Positions 17,283-28,248 of a stretch of DNA of 64,000 nucleotides are shown here, piece after piece. A program made the position numbers and the translations under genes. The first letter of the stretch is position 1; the number at the start of each line of letters is the position of its first letter. The stretch lies in the NCBI GenBank assembly GCA_009840625.1, contig VXNJ01000001.1, forward strand, positions 599,086-663,085, given 5' to 3'. Origin of the DNA: Chloroflexota bacterium (GTDB lineage: Bacteria > Chloroflexota > UBA11872 > VXNJ01). The notes below the pieces were generated by a model. It was not told the origin of the DNA and ran no database searches. It saw only the letters and a program-made list of their open reading frames with translations.

Positions 17283-18653
17283 ATGAGCGTATTGCGAAAT
17301 ATCCTCGCCCACAAGCGCGCCGAACTTGGGCAGCGCGCAGCCCAGGTTTCGCTGGCTCAGATCCGCCGGCGAGCGCTGGCGGCGGCGGCGCCGCGCGGTT
17401 TTGCGAAAGCGTTGTCCGGGCCCGGACTGGCGGTCATAGCCGAACTAAAGCGCGCCTCACCATCCGCCGGCCGGATCGCGGACCTGGACCCGAGCGCGGT
17501 TGCCGCCAACTATCAGTTGGCCGGCGCGGCGGCACTTTCCGTGTTAACCGACGAGAAGTTCTTCGCCGGAAGCGATGAGGACCTGATTCGGGCCCGGGCG
17601 GCCTGCCGGCTTCCGGTCCTGCGCAAGGACTTTGTCATCGACCCCTGGCAGGTTCATGAAGCGCGCGCGCTGGGCGCCGACGCGGTACTGGTGATCATGG
17701 CCGCGATCGAGGATCCCGAGCCGCTGCTCGGGGTGGCCGGCGAACTGGGCATGGACGCTCTGGTGGAGGTCCACGATCAGTCCGAGCTGGACCGCGCGCT
17801 GGCGGCCGGCGCGACGTTGATCGGGATCAACAACCGAGATCTGCAAACCTTCCGAACCGATCTGGCGACCACCGAACGGCTGGCCCCCCAAATCGGCGGT
17901 CAGGCGGTACTGGTTGCCGAAAGCGGGGTCAAGGACAAATACGATCTGGCGCGGCTGGCCGCCGCCGGTGCCGATGCCGTGTTGATAGGCGAAACCCTGG
18001 CCCGTCACAGCGGCGACGTGGACCGGATGCGGGCTTTGATCAAGGCCCCTTCGCCGCGGGTGAAGATCTGCGGAATATCGAATCCCGCCGACGCGGCCGC
18101 CGCCTCCGCCGCAGGCGCCGACTTCATCGGCGCCATTCTGGCCCGATCGCGTCGCCAGGTCTCGCCGCAGCGGGCGCGAGAGATATTCGCCGCCGCGCCG
18201 AACGCCAAGTCGGTTGCGGTGATGGTGGCGGCCGACGCGGCCGAGATGGCCGGCGCCCTCGACCAGACCGGCGCCGATTACATCCAGGTGCACGACCTGG
18301 GGAAACCTCCGCCCAGGGAACTGGCCGAGCGCGTGATTCCGACTTTCCGAGTCGGTTCGGGCGGCCTCGAACCGGATCTCGGGGCGATCGATGCCGCCTT
18401 GGTCCACGTCGATTCGCCCGCCGGCGGCGGATCCGGCAAGGCATGGGACTGGACCCAGGCGCCGCGGCTGGTCGGCCGACGCAATTACCTTCTCTCCGGG
18501 GGGCTGGACCCGGAAAACGTCGCCGCAACCGTGATCCGCTTGCGGCCTTGGGGGGTCGACGTGTCCTCCGGCGTCGAAACCGAAGGGCGGAAAGACCGCC
18601 GCAAAATCGCCGCGTTCGTTGAGCGCGCCAAGCGGGCGGCGGAGCTTTCATGA
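17283..18653 (+). CDS. trpCF: Fused indole-3-glycerol phosphate synthase / phosphoribosylanthranilate isomerase
   Basis: 456 residues, two TIM barrels in one chain. Residues 1 to about 255 are TrpC ([46 protein letters not shown]). From about 258 the TrpF domain begins at [13 protein letters not shown] with its catalytic Cys, then [16 protein letters not shown] for phosphate binding and [12 protein letters not shown] followed by GVDVSSGVE. It carries out two successive steps: isomerisation to CdRP and cyclisation to indoleglycerol phosphate. The order C then F matches the enterobacterial fusion. Overlaps trpB by four bases. Confidence 0.96.
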   Translation: MSVLRNILAHKRAELGQRAAQVSLAQIRRRALAAAAPRGFAKALSGPGLAVIAELKRASPSAGRIADLDPSAVAANYQLAGAAALSVLTDEKFFAGSDEDLIRARAACRLPVLRKDFVIDPWQVHEARALGADAVLVIMAAIEDPEPLLGVAGELGMDALVEVHDQSELDRALAAGATLIGINNRDLQTFRTDLATTERLAPQIGGQAVLVAESGVKDKYDLARLAAAGADAVLIGETLARHSGDVDRMRALIKAPSPRVKICGISNPADAAAASAAGADFIGAILARSRRQVSPQRAREIFAAAPNAKSVAVMVAADAAEMAGALDQTGADYIQVHDLGKPPPRELAERVIPTFRVGSGGLEPDLGAIDAALVHVDSPAGGGSGKAWDWTQAPRLVGRRNYLLSGGLDPENVAATVIRLRPWGVDVSSGVETEGRKDRRKIAAFVERAKRAAELS

Positions 18654-19864
18654 CCGCTCCTTCGCGGCGATTGCGCGAACTGCCGGACGCCAGCGGGCAT
18701 TTCGGTCCCTGGGGCGGCATGTTCATGCCCGAGACGCTTATGCCGGCGGTGCACGAACTGGATGACGCCTATCGCGCGATTCGCGCCGACGCGGCGTTCG
18801 CTAAAGAATTGGCCACATACCTTCGTGAATACGTCGGGCGACCCACTCCGCTTTACGAGGCGTCCCGCCTGAGCGCTCTGGCCGGCGGCGCGCGCATCTA
18901 TCTCAAGCGCGAGGACCTGGCCCATACCGGTGCCCACAAGATAAACGCCGCCATCGGCCAGGGTCTGCTGGCCCGACGCATGGGTAAGGACCGGGTGGTC
19001 GCCGAGACCGGCGCCGGGCAGCACGGCGTGGCTTCGGCGACGGTTTGCGCCCTGCTGGACCAGAAATGCGTGGTCTACATGGGCAGCCTGGACATTGAGC
19101 GTCAACACCTGAACGTGGTGCGGATGCAGGTCCTCGGCGCCGAAGTCGTCCCGGTGGAGTCCGGTTCCCGAACCCTGAAGGACGCGATCAACGAGGCCAT
19201 ACGCGATTGGGTCACCAATGTCGCCGACACCTACTACCTGCTCGGGTCGGTCGCCGGGCCGCATCCCTACCCGATGATGATCCGGGATTTCCAGGCGGTG
19301 ATCGGACGCGAAACCCGGGAGCAATTCAACCGGTTGGTCGGGGGTACCCCCGATGCCCTGGTCGCTTGCGTTGGCGGGGGTTCCAACGCGATGGGGCTGT
19401 TCTACGAGTTCCTGGACGATTCCGCGGTCGCCCTGCACGGCGTTGAAGCGGCCGGTCACGGATTGGCCAGCGGCTCGCACGCGGCAACGATCGGCGCCGG
19501 CAAGGAAGGCGTCTTGCACGGAACGCGCACGATGGTCCTGCAGGACCGGTGGGGCCAGGTGCTCCCGGCCCACAGCATTTCGGCCGGCCTGGACTATCCG
19601 GGCGTGGGGCCCGAGCACTCCCACCTTGCCAGCAGCGGTCGTGCGCAGTACGCCTCGATCACCGATCGGCAGGCGCTCGAAGCGGTCACCGCCCTGGCCC
19701 GCACCGAGGGCATAATTCCGGCGCTCGAATCGGCGCACGCGGTGGCTTTCGCGCTCGAACTGGCCGGCGGCATGCGCAAAGACCAATCGGTCGTGGTCAA
19801 CCTATCCGGGCGCGGTGACAAGGACATGGAGACCATCGCCGAGCATGGGCTTGCCGGCAAATGA
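18650..19864 (+). CDS. trpB: Tryptophan synthase beta chain
   Basis: 404 residues; PLP enzyme condensing indole with L-serine. [18 protein letters not shown] is the TrpB1-type start, [18 protein letters not shown] holds the Schiff-base Lys near 97, [15 protein letters not shown] the catalytic Glu and carboxylate loop, and [15 protein letters not shown] the phosphate loop. It has the features of the standard TrpB1 that pairs with TrpA rather than TrpB2. Overlaps trpCF and trpA by four bases each. Confidence 0.97.
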   Translation: MTAPSRRLRELPDASGHFGPWGGMFMPETLMPAVHELDDAYRAIRADAAFAKELATYLREYVGRPTPLYEASRLSALAGGARIYLKREDLAHTGAHKINAAIGQGLLARRMGKDRVVAETGAGQHGVASATVCALLDQKCVVYMGSLDIERQHLNVVRMQVLGAEVVPVESGSRTLKDAINEAIRDWVTNVADTYYLLGSVAGPHPYPMMIRDFQAVIGRETREQFNRLVGGTPDALVACVGGGSNAMGLFYEFLDDSAVALHGVEAAGHGLASGSHAATIGAGKEGVLHGTRTMVLQDRWGQVLPAHSISAGLDYPGVGPEHSHLASSGRAQYASITDRQALEAVTALARTEGIIPALESAHAVAFALELAGGMRKDQSVVVNLSGRGDKDMETIAEHGLAGK

Positions 19865-20670
19865 CGGCGCGCCTCGAGCGGATTTACCGGCGAACCCGCA
19901 GCCGCGGCGAATTGGCGCTGAACATATTCCTCACCATCGGGTATCCGTCGCTCGAAGAGTCCTGGGAACTGGCCCGCGCCGCCCTGGCCGGCGGCGCCGA
20001 CGTGCTCGAACTGGGCATTCCGTTTTCCGACCCGATCGCCGAAGGTCCCACCATCCAGCACTCGTCCCAGGTCGCGCTCGAAAACGGCGTAAACCTGGGC
20101 GATTGCCTGGAATTCACGGCCCGCCTGCGCGCCGAAACCGATGCCGGCCTGATCCTAATGGGTTACGCCAATCCGTTCCTGGCCTACGGAATCGATCCCC
20201 TGGCCGCCGCGATCGCGGAATCCGGGGTGGACGCGGCGATCGCCGTTGATCTGCCGCCCGAAGAGTCCGGGCCGCTGGCGCAAGCGCTGGCCGGCCGCGG
20301 CGTTGCGCTCGTTCAGTTCCTTGCCCCGACCACCGATCCCGAACGCGCCGTCCGGGTGCTGGCGAACGAGTCGGGGTTCATTTATGTCGTCTCGCTCACC
20401 GGCGTGACCGGCGCTCGGCAAAATATGGGCGTGGGACTGGCGACGTTTCTGCGCCGCACGCGCTCGCTGACCGACCGCCCGCTGGCGGTCGGGTTCGGCA
20501 TATCCAGCCCCGAGCACGTCCTCGGGCTGCACGGGCTGGCCGACGGGGCGATCGTTGGCTCGGCGTTCGTGAAAATCTGCGGCCTGGCCGATCGCCCATT
20601 ACGCCTGGCCCGCGCGGAAGAATTCGTGAGCCAGCTTGCTGGAGCGGCCCGCCAAGGAGGCGATTCGTAA
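19861..20670 (+). CDS. trpA: Tryptophan synthase alpha chain
   Basis: 269 residues; TIM barrel that splits indoleglycerol phosphate and passes indole to Trp[17 protein letters not shown] is the N-terminal motif, and [19 protein letters not shown] carries catalytic Glu near residue 50. The second catalytic position, Asp60 in the enteric enzyme (LADGP), is Glu here (IAEGP). [10 protein letters not shown] and [11 protein letters not shown] complete the phosphate site. The overlap with trpB supports stoichiometric expression. The hydrolase gene begins on the base after its stop. Confidence 0.95.
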   Translation: MTARLERIYRRTRSRGELALNIFLTIGYPSLEESWELARAALAGGADVLELGIPFSDPIAEGPTIQHSSQVALENGVNLGDCLEFTARLRAETDAGLILMGYANPFLAYGIDPLAAAIAESGVDAAIAVDLPPEESGPLAQALAGRGVALVQFLAPTTDPERAVRVLANESGFIYVVSLTGVTGARQNMGVGLATFLRRTRSLTDRPLAVGFGISSPEHVLGLHGLADGAIVGSAFVKICGLADRPLRLARAEEFVSQLAGAARQGGDS

Positions 20671-21681
20671 GTGAATCCCTGGCTGCTTTTGCTTTTGCTG
20701 ATACCGATCGGCTTGGCCGGCCTCTGGACGCTGCTGGTCTTTCGTACCGCCTGGTACCTGACCCACCCGAACCCACGCCACACGCCCAAGGGCTATGCGC
20801 CCGATTTCGACCCCTCGGTGCTGGGACTCGAACCTGTACAGATCGAAAGCCGGACCGGCATGACGCTCAAGGCATGGATCGCCCGGCCCAAACACCATCC
20901 GGCGTCGGTAATCCTCTGTCACGGGGTTTGGACCAACCACAAGGAAATGGTCGGCCGCTGCGTCGAGCTGCTCAAGCTCGGATATGGCGTCGTACTGTTT
21001 GACTTCTCCGGCCACGGCGAGAGCGAGGGCAGCACCACCACGATGGGTTACCGGGAAATGCTGGACCTCCTTGGCGTCGTGGACTGGGCCGCAGACCAAG
21101 TGGAGCTGGGCCGGTTGGCGGTTTGGGGGAATTCAATGGGCGGCTCGGTGGCGATCATGGCCGCCGCGTTGGACGAGCGGCTGGAGGCGGTTATCGCCGA
21201 CAGTCCATTTGCAACCCTGCGCGAGAACGTGGCCCGGGCATTCAAACGAATAACAGGGCTTCCGCCCTGGCTGTTCGTGGGTCCGGTAGTCTGGCTGGGT
21301 CAGCGACTGGTCGGACACCGGATGGACCACATCCGGCCGGTCGACTTGGTCGCTTCGCTGCATTCACGCCCGCTGATGGTCGTCCAGAGCGGGCAGGACT
21401 CAATCGTGAGCGCCGAGAGCACCCGCAAGTTGTTCGAGGCCGCTACCAGCGCCGAAAAGCACCTCTGGGTCATCGACGAAGCCGAGCACGTCGAAGGCTT
21501 TCATATCCTGCGCGACGAATACCTGGCCAAGATATCCGAGTTCCTGCGCCATTCGCTGCGCGATCCGGTTGAGAAGCAGTTCTCCCGGGACGGGGGGCGG
21601 AGGAAAGCGGCGGGCGACCTCAAGCTCCGGCGAGGCGACGCGCCCGGCGCTCCGCGATCTGCTCCCACTCCCAAGCATTAA
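20671..21681 (+). CDS. Membrane-anchored alpha/beta hydrolase at the end of the trp operon
   Basis: 336 residues from GTG 20671, immediately after trpA. An N-terminal hydrophobic anchor LLLLLLIPIGLAGLWTLLVF is followed by an alpha/beta hydrolase (Hydrolase_4/S33-like): ILCHGVWTNHKEM for the oxyanion hole, FDFSGHGESEG, nucleophile elbow GNSMGGS, likely Asp in VVQSGQDSIVS and His in DEAEHVEGF. It is probably a membrane-bound esterase or lipase-like enzyme with no evident link to tryptophan. Its last 62 bases overlap convergently with the polX gene on the other strand. Confidence 0.85.
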   Translation: MNPWLLLLLLIPIGLAGLWTLLVFRTAWYLTHPNPRHTPKGYAPDFDPSVLGLEPVQIESRTGMTLKAWIARPKHHPASVILCHGVWTNHKEMVGRCVELLKLGYGVVLFDFSGHGESEGSTTTMGYREMLDLLGVVDWAADQVELGRLAVWGNSMGGSVAIMAAALDERLEAVIADSPFATLRENVARAFKRITGLPPWLFVGPVVWLGQRLVGHRMDHIRPVDLVASLHSRPLMVVQSGQDSIVSAESTRKLFEAATSAEKHLWVIDEAEHVEGFHILRDEYLAKISEFLRHSLRDPVEKQFSRDGGRRKAAGDLKLRRGDAPGAPRSAPTPKH

Positions 21682-23305
21682 TCACCTGCGCGCAGGTCAG
21701 GCCGGCCCGCCGCGCGATCATCGCCCCCAGCTGTGTATTTGCCAATTGGGCGGCCGCATGAGCGTCGCTGTTGACGGTCAATACGGCGCCGGCGCGGGCT
21801 GCGCGGCGCGCGAGGTCGGCCGATAGGTCGAGCCGGCCGGGCTGCGAGTTGATTTCGAGCGCGACACCCGTTTCGGCGGCGGCCGCAAAGACCACATCGT
21901 GATCAAAATCGAACCCCTCACGACCAAGCACGATCCTGCCGGTCGGATGACCGATCGCGCAGGTCGCCGGATTGGAGATCGCGGTCAATATGCGTTCGGT
22001 CATCGCCGATCGCGACTGGCCCAGTCCGGCGTGCACTGATGCGACTACCCAGTCGAGACTCGCCAGCACCTCGGGCTCGAAATCAAGCGATCCGTCGACG
22101 CGGATCTCGCTTTCGGTGCCATGCAGGAGAGACAGTTCCCCCCATTGCCGCGCCTGTGCCGCAATCTCGTCGCGTTGGGCTGCCACCCGCTCCGGGGAAA
22201 GTCCGTTGGCCACCGCCAGCGACTGGGAATGGTCGCTGATCACGAGTTGCCGCAGGCCGGCCCGGTGGGCCGCCTCGGCCATTGCCGCGATGCTGTCCTG
22301 ACCATCGCTCCAGTCGCTGTGGGCATGCAAATCGCAGCCCAGGTCGCGGTGCTCCAGCAGGCGCGGCAACTGCCCGCGCCGGGCCAGTTCAATCTCTTCC
22401 CGCCCCTCGCGAAGTTCGGGCGGAATCAGGTCCAGGCCGACCGCCCGATAAAGCTCGGCTTCGGTTCCAAAAGTGGTCTGGGGCGAGTCGAGTTCGATGC
22501 CACGCCGCCGCGCCAGGTCGGTTAACCGGGCAATGTGTTCGTCTGAGCCGGTCGCCAGCACCAACGCCGAGCCAAGCGACTCTTCAGCCGATACCCGGAT
22601 CCGGACTGGAATTGGTTCCTGCAATTCATCCGGGTCAAGCTGGACGAGCGATTCCCCGCCAAGGGCGGCCAACGCGGGGCGCGATGGATCGCGCACCGCG
22701 ACCACCAGGTCGACGCCCGACATCGTCTCGCACGCCCTTCGCGCGGCACCGGCCAAGCGCACCGCGCTGACTCCATCGATATTCCCGAGCCGGGCGGCTT
22801 CCAGGTGCGCCGTGGCCAGCGCGTGCCCGAGCGAGAACAACCCGCGGGTGGCAGCGATCCGCTCGATTTCGGCCAGGATCTGCGCCACCTTGCGACTTCC
22901 GATGCCGGGCAGCTGACTGAGTCGACCGTCGGATCCCGCCGCCCGCAGGGAATCCAGATCGGAAACTCCAAGGTCCCGCACGATCCGGCCCACCGTGCGT
23001 GCTCCCAGGCCGCGGACCGAAAGCAGTTGCCATGCCCCGGGCGGGATCTGCTGGAGCAATTCGTCCAAGCGCCTGCTGGAACCGCTGCTGACAAACTCAC
23101 CAATCGTTCGCGCCAACGAGGGACCGATGCCGGGCACGCCGGTGAGTTCGCGGGCCTGGGCCAAGGCAGCGAAATCCCGTTTGGACGATTCGATGCGGCG
23201 CGCCGCCGCACCGTAGGTCCGCGAGCGCCCCGAATCCGGGTCAGCCAGATCGATTGCCTGGGCGATGCGCTCCAGATGGGCGGCAATCGCCCGGTTCGAG
23301 ATCAC
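21620..23305 (-). CDS. polX: PolX-family protein with intact PHP domain and degenerate polymerase site
   Basis: 561 residues, GTG start overlapping the ugd stop (GTGA). N-terminal helix-hairpin-helix motifs (LTGVPGIGPSLART, LLSVRGLGARTVG, QLPGIGSRKVA) bind DNA. The polymerase palm should contain GSxRR..xxxDID and a later Asp in VDFR; here it reads LAGAARRACETMSGVDLVVA and PIPVRIRV, so two of three metal-binding Asp appear lost. The C-terminal PHP domain from about residue 321 is complete: DLHAHSDWSDGQ, ISDHSQS, VVASVHAGL, CAIGHPTG, VNSDAHA. I infer a metal-dependent phosphoesterase/nuclease role, not synthesis. Confidence 0.88.
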   Translation of the reverse strand: MISNRAIAAHLERIAQAIDLADPDSGRSRTYGAAARRIESSKRDFAALAQARELTGVPGIGPSLARTIGEFVSSGSSRRLDELLQQIPPGAWQLLSVRGLGARTVGRIVRDLGVSDLDSLRAAGSDGRLSQLPGIGSRKVAQILAEIERIAATRGLFSLGHALATAHLEAARLGNIDGVSAVRLAGAARRACETMSGVDLVVAVRDPSRPALAALGGESLVQLDPDELQEPIPVRIRVSAEESLGSALVLATGSDEHIARLTDLARRRGIELDSPQTTFGTEAELYRAVGLDLIPPELREGREEIELARRGQLPRLLEHRDLGCDLHAHSDWSDGQDSIAAMAEAAHRAGLRQLVISDHSQSLAVANGLSPERVAAQRDEIAAQARQWGELSLLHGTESEIRVDGSLDFEPEVLASLDWVVASVHAGLGQSRSAMTERILTAISNPATCAIGHPTGRIVLGREGFDFDHDVVFAAAAETGVALEINSQPGRLDLSADLARRAARAGAVLTVNSDAHAAAQLANTQLGAMIARRAGLTCAQVINAWEWEQIAERRARRLAGA

Positions 23306-24651
23306 GCGCTTGAAACCGCGTCGGCGGCCGCTTCCGGGCCCGGAAGACCAACGCCCGCGTACAAGAACCCGAGCCGGCGCAGGCTCTTGCCGTCAAGGGC
23401 GTTGCGGCCGTCGATGACAATCCGCCCCCGCATCCTGGCCGCCGCAACTTCCCAGTCCAGCTCCACGAACTGGGGCCATTCCGTGCAGAGCACGGCGGCG
23501 TCGGCCCCGGTCAACGCGGCCAAGGGATCGTCGGAGACCTGTGCCCGGGGCTCCGCGGCGGCGGCCCGCCGGGCAGCCATCGGGTCGCAGGCGCTCACTT
23601 CGGCGCCGTCGGCGAGCAGCAAGCGCGCGATTTCCAGCGCCGGAGCGTCGCGGATGTCGTCGGTCTGCGGCTTGAAGGCAAGACCCAGGAGCGCAACTTT
23701 GCGGCCCCGCACGTCGCCCAGCAAGTCGCGCAGCCGGCGCACCACCCCGAGGCGGGCGTCGCGGTTGATTTCCAGCACCACCCGCAAAAGCTGCGGGTGC
23801 GAACCGGCGACCGCCGCCATGTGCTCCAGCGCGAGAACGTCCTTGCCGAGACAACTTCCTCCCCACCCGATTCCGGCCTGCAGATAGCGCGATCCGATCC
23901 GCTGGTCGAGCCCCATGCCTCTGGACACGGTGGTCACGTCGGCGCCCAGCCGCTCGCAGATTGCCGCGATTTCGTTGATGAATGAAATCCGGGCGGCCAG
24001 GTACGCGTTGGAGGCGTACTTGATCATTTCGGCGCTGCGCAGGTCGGTGCGCACCACCGGGCACGCTATCCCGGCGTACAGGCCCTGCACCGCGTCACCG
24101 GCCGCTTCGTCGGCGGTGCCAAGCACGACCCGGTCGGGATGCAGGAAATCGTCGACCGCCGATCCCTCGCGCAGAAACTCCGGATTGGCGACCACCGGTA
24201 CCGGGAAGTCCACGTGCCGGGCGATCAGCTGCTGGACGACCTCGGCCGTGCCAACCGGGACCGTGCTCTTGTCCACGACCACCGTCCCGGGGCGGACGTG
24301 TTCGGCGATCGAACGGGCAACCTTCTCGATCGCGGAAAGGTCGGCCCGCCCAAAGTCGCCGACCGGCGTGTTTACCGCAATCACGACGAAGTCGGCGTTC
24401 GGCACTGCAACGGCGAACGAATCGCCGAATTCCAGTCGGCCCGCCTCCCGGTTGCGCCGGACCAGTTCTTCCAGTCCTGGCTCGTAGATAGGCACCTCGC
24501 CGGCGCACAGTTGGGCGATCTTTGCGCGGTCGATGTCCAGGCAGTGCACACGGCTGCCGAGCTCGGCAAAGCATGCTCCCGAAACCAGGCCGACGTAGCC
24601 GCAGCCGATTACCGCGATTCGCGGGGCACCCGGATCAGGGGGCAAAGGCAC
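23302..24651 (-). CDS. ugd: UDP-glucose 6-dehydrogenase
   Basis: 449 residues; two-step NAD-dependent oxidation of UDP-glucose to UDP-glucuronate, a precursor for cell-surface polysaccharide. IAVIGCGYVGLVSGACFAE is the Rossmann start, VDKSTVPVGTAE and VVANPEFLREGSAVDDF the middle motifs, GIGWGGSCLGKDVLAL the catalytic Cys loop, and LLGLAFKPQTDDIRDAPAL the C-terminal domain start. GTG start, overlapping plsX by 17 bases; polX follows with a four-base overlap. The pathway partners are not in the window. Confidence 0.95.
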   Translation of the reverse strand: MPLPPDPGAPRIAVIGCGYVGLVSGACFAELGSRVHCLDIDRAKIAQLCAGEVPIYEPGLEELVRRNREAGRLEFGDSFAVAVPNADFVVIAVNTPVGDFGRADLSAIEKVARSIAEHVRPGTVVVDKSTVPVGTAEVVQQLIARHVDFPVPVVANPEFLREGSAVDDFLHPDRVVLGTADEAAGDAVQGLYAGIACPVVRTDLRSAEMIKYASNAYLAARISFINEIAAICERLGADVTTVSRGMGLDQRIGSRYLQAGIGWGGSCLGKDVLALEHMAAVAGSHPQLLRVVLEINRDARLGVVRRLRDLLGDVRGRKVALLGLAFKPQTDDIRDAPALEIARLLLADGAEVSACDPMAARRAAAAEPRAQVSDDPLAALTGADAAVLCTEWPQFVELDWEVAAARMRGRIVIDGRNALDGKSLRRLGFLYAGVGLPGPEAAADAVSSA

Positions 24652-25636
24652 GCGCCAACTGGGAAACCGCGTCGACCCTGGTCAGCCTGTCGGCTTGGCG
24701 GATGGCGCCGACCACGGCGCGCTCGCGGGAGCGACCGTGACCGATGAGGACCAGTCCGTTGACCCCGAGCAGCGGGGCGGCTCCGATCTCGCGGTAGTCA
24801 ACTTGCGAGCGAAGGCCGGCGAAAGCCGGTCGTAGCAGCATCCCGCCAAGCCGACCCCGCAGCGAGGAACGGGCATAGTCGCGCACGGTGCCGAAGATCA
24901 TGTCGGCCAACGCTTCGAGGGTCTTGACCGCAATATTCATCGTGAACCCGTCGGCAACGACGACGTCGACTTCGGCCCGCAGCATCATCTGGGGCTCGAC
25001 GTTGCCGACGAAATTTAACCCCCTGGCGGCAATCATCGCCGCCGCGTCCCTGACCACCTGCGGACCCTTGCCCTCTTCGTGGCCCATGTTCAGCAGCCCC
25101 ACCGTAGGTCGTTCGATTCTCAGCTCGGACCGAGCATAAATCTCACCCATTTGGGCGAACTGGCAGAGATGATCCGCGTCGCAGTCAGCATTGGCGCCTA
25201 TGTCCATCCAGACCGTCGCCCCGCCTGGCAATCGCAGCAGCGAGGCAATTACCGGGCGGCGCACCCCGGGCAGGCGACGCAGCCGCAGCACTGCGGCCGC
25301 CATGATCGCGCCGCTGTTGCCAAGCGAAACCGTGGATCCGCCGGCGCCGTCGCGCAGCAACTCGATCGACCGCACCAGGGAGGAATCGGGCCTGTTCCTG
25401 ACCGCCTCGGCCGGATGTTCGTCCATGCCAATTACCGCGCCGGCATGGGCGACCTCGATCAGGTCGCGTTCCTGACCGCCTTCGGCCAAATGCGGTTCGA
25501 TCGCGGCCCGGTCACCAACAAGCAGGCTGGATATGCCGTAATCGCGGGCCGCCCGCAGAGCTCCGACGACCATCGGTCCGGGCGCATGATCGCCGCCCAT
25601 GACGTCGAAGATGACCCGCGGTCGCTGCTCGGACAT
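24635..25636 (-). CDS. plsX: Phosphate acyltransferase PlsX
   Basis: 333 residues from ATG 25636; makes acyl-phosphate from acyl-ACP for PlsY-dependent phospholipid synthesis. FDVMGGDHAPGPMVVGA is the family opening, SLGNSGAIMAAAV and WMDIGANADCDADHLCQFA the core, LLNMGHEEGKGP and FVGNVEP the late motifs. It is a peripheral membrane enzyme. It is not next to fabH, rpmF or fabD as in many genomes; instead it lies 31 bases after gyrB and overlaps ugd. A longer reading to 25729 runs into gyrB and is unlikely. Confidence 0.95.
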   Translation of the reverse strand: MSEQRPRVIFDVMGGDHAPGPMVVGALRAARDYGISSLLVGDRAAIEPHLAEGGQERDLIEVAHAGAVIGMDEHPAEAVRNRPDSSLVRSIELLRDGAGGSTVSLGNSGAIMAAAVLRLRRLPGVRRPVIASLLRLPGGATVWMDIGANADCDADHLCQFAQMGEIYARSELRIERPTVGLLNMGHEEGKGPQVVRDAAAMIAARGLNFVGNVEPQMMLRAEVDVVVADGFTMNIAVKTLEALADMIFGTVRDYARSSLRGRLGGMLLRPAFAGLRSQVDYREIGAAPLLGVNGLVLIGHGRSRERAVVGAIRQADRLTRVDAVSQLARAFAP

Positions 25637-25667
25637 TGCCGTTCCGGTTTTGTGTCTGGATTGGGAT

Positions 25668-27737
<2,070 letters not shown>

Positions 27738-27748
27738 TCAGCTTGCTG

Positions 27749-27778
27749 ATTATAATCTGGCCGCCTGTTTGTTTGCAA
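27749..27778 (-). promoter_or_regulatory. Promoter of the gyrB operon
   Basis: On the minus strand TTGCAA (27773-27778) and TATAAT (27749-27754) are 18 bases apart. The -10 is a perfect consensus match and lies in the palindrome GATTATAATC, so the opposite strand also reads TATAAT (27751-27756), although no -35 is seen for it. With this promoter the leader to TTG 27602 would be about 140 bases. Confidence 0.6.
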
Positions 27779-27866
27779 GCCGTTCGGTGTTTTCCGCCGC
27801 CCGTTCCGATCTTCGGCGGCGATAATGGACTCAGCATCTGCAGACGCCGCCACGGAGGGGCCCCAA

Positions 27867-28178
27867 ATGTCCGAGCAGACCGTATCGCGCGATGATGTGA
27901 TCGCGGTTCTGGAGGGCGTGCTTGATCCTGAACTGCACCTGGACATTTGGAATCTGGGTCTGGTCTACGAGGTCAAGCCCGACGCGGGCAAGGTCGATAT
28001 CGAAATGACCCTGACTTCGCCGATGTGCCCCTACGGGCCGCAACTGATCTCCGAAACCCAACGCTCGGTCGAGGAGATGGAAAAGGTCGACGAGGTGAAC
28101 ATTGAAATCGTCTGGGACCCACCCTGGAGCATGGATATGATGAGCGAAGATCTCAAGTTCATGCTGGGCCGCGGTTGA
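27867..28178 (+). CDS. MIP18/DUF59-family Fe-S assembly factor (SufT/PaaD-like)
   Basis: 103 residues from ATG 27867, preceded by GGAGG at eight bases (a start at 27825 would add 14 residues). The family pattern is clear: VIAVLEGVLDPEL, DIWNLGLVYEV, IEMTLTSPMCPYGPQLI with the conserved reactive Cys, and VNIEIVWDPPWSMDMMS. Members help mature iron-sulfur clusters or act in phenylacetate epoxidase assembly (PaaD); no suf or paa gene is nearby, so a general Fe-S role is more likely. Divergent from gyrB. Confidence 0.88.
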   Translation: MSEQTVSRDDVIAVLEGVLDPELHLDIWNLGLVYEVKPDAGKVDIEMTLTSPMCPYGPQLISETQRSVEEMEKVDEVNIEIVWDPPWSMDMMSEDLKFMLGRG

Positions 28179-28248
28179 GTCAACCGCGCGCCGCTCCGGC
28201 CGCAGATCGTTTACTTGCCTGAACCAGACCCAGGACTCGGCATCTTCC

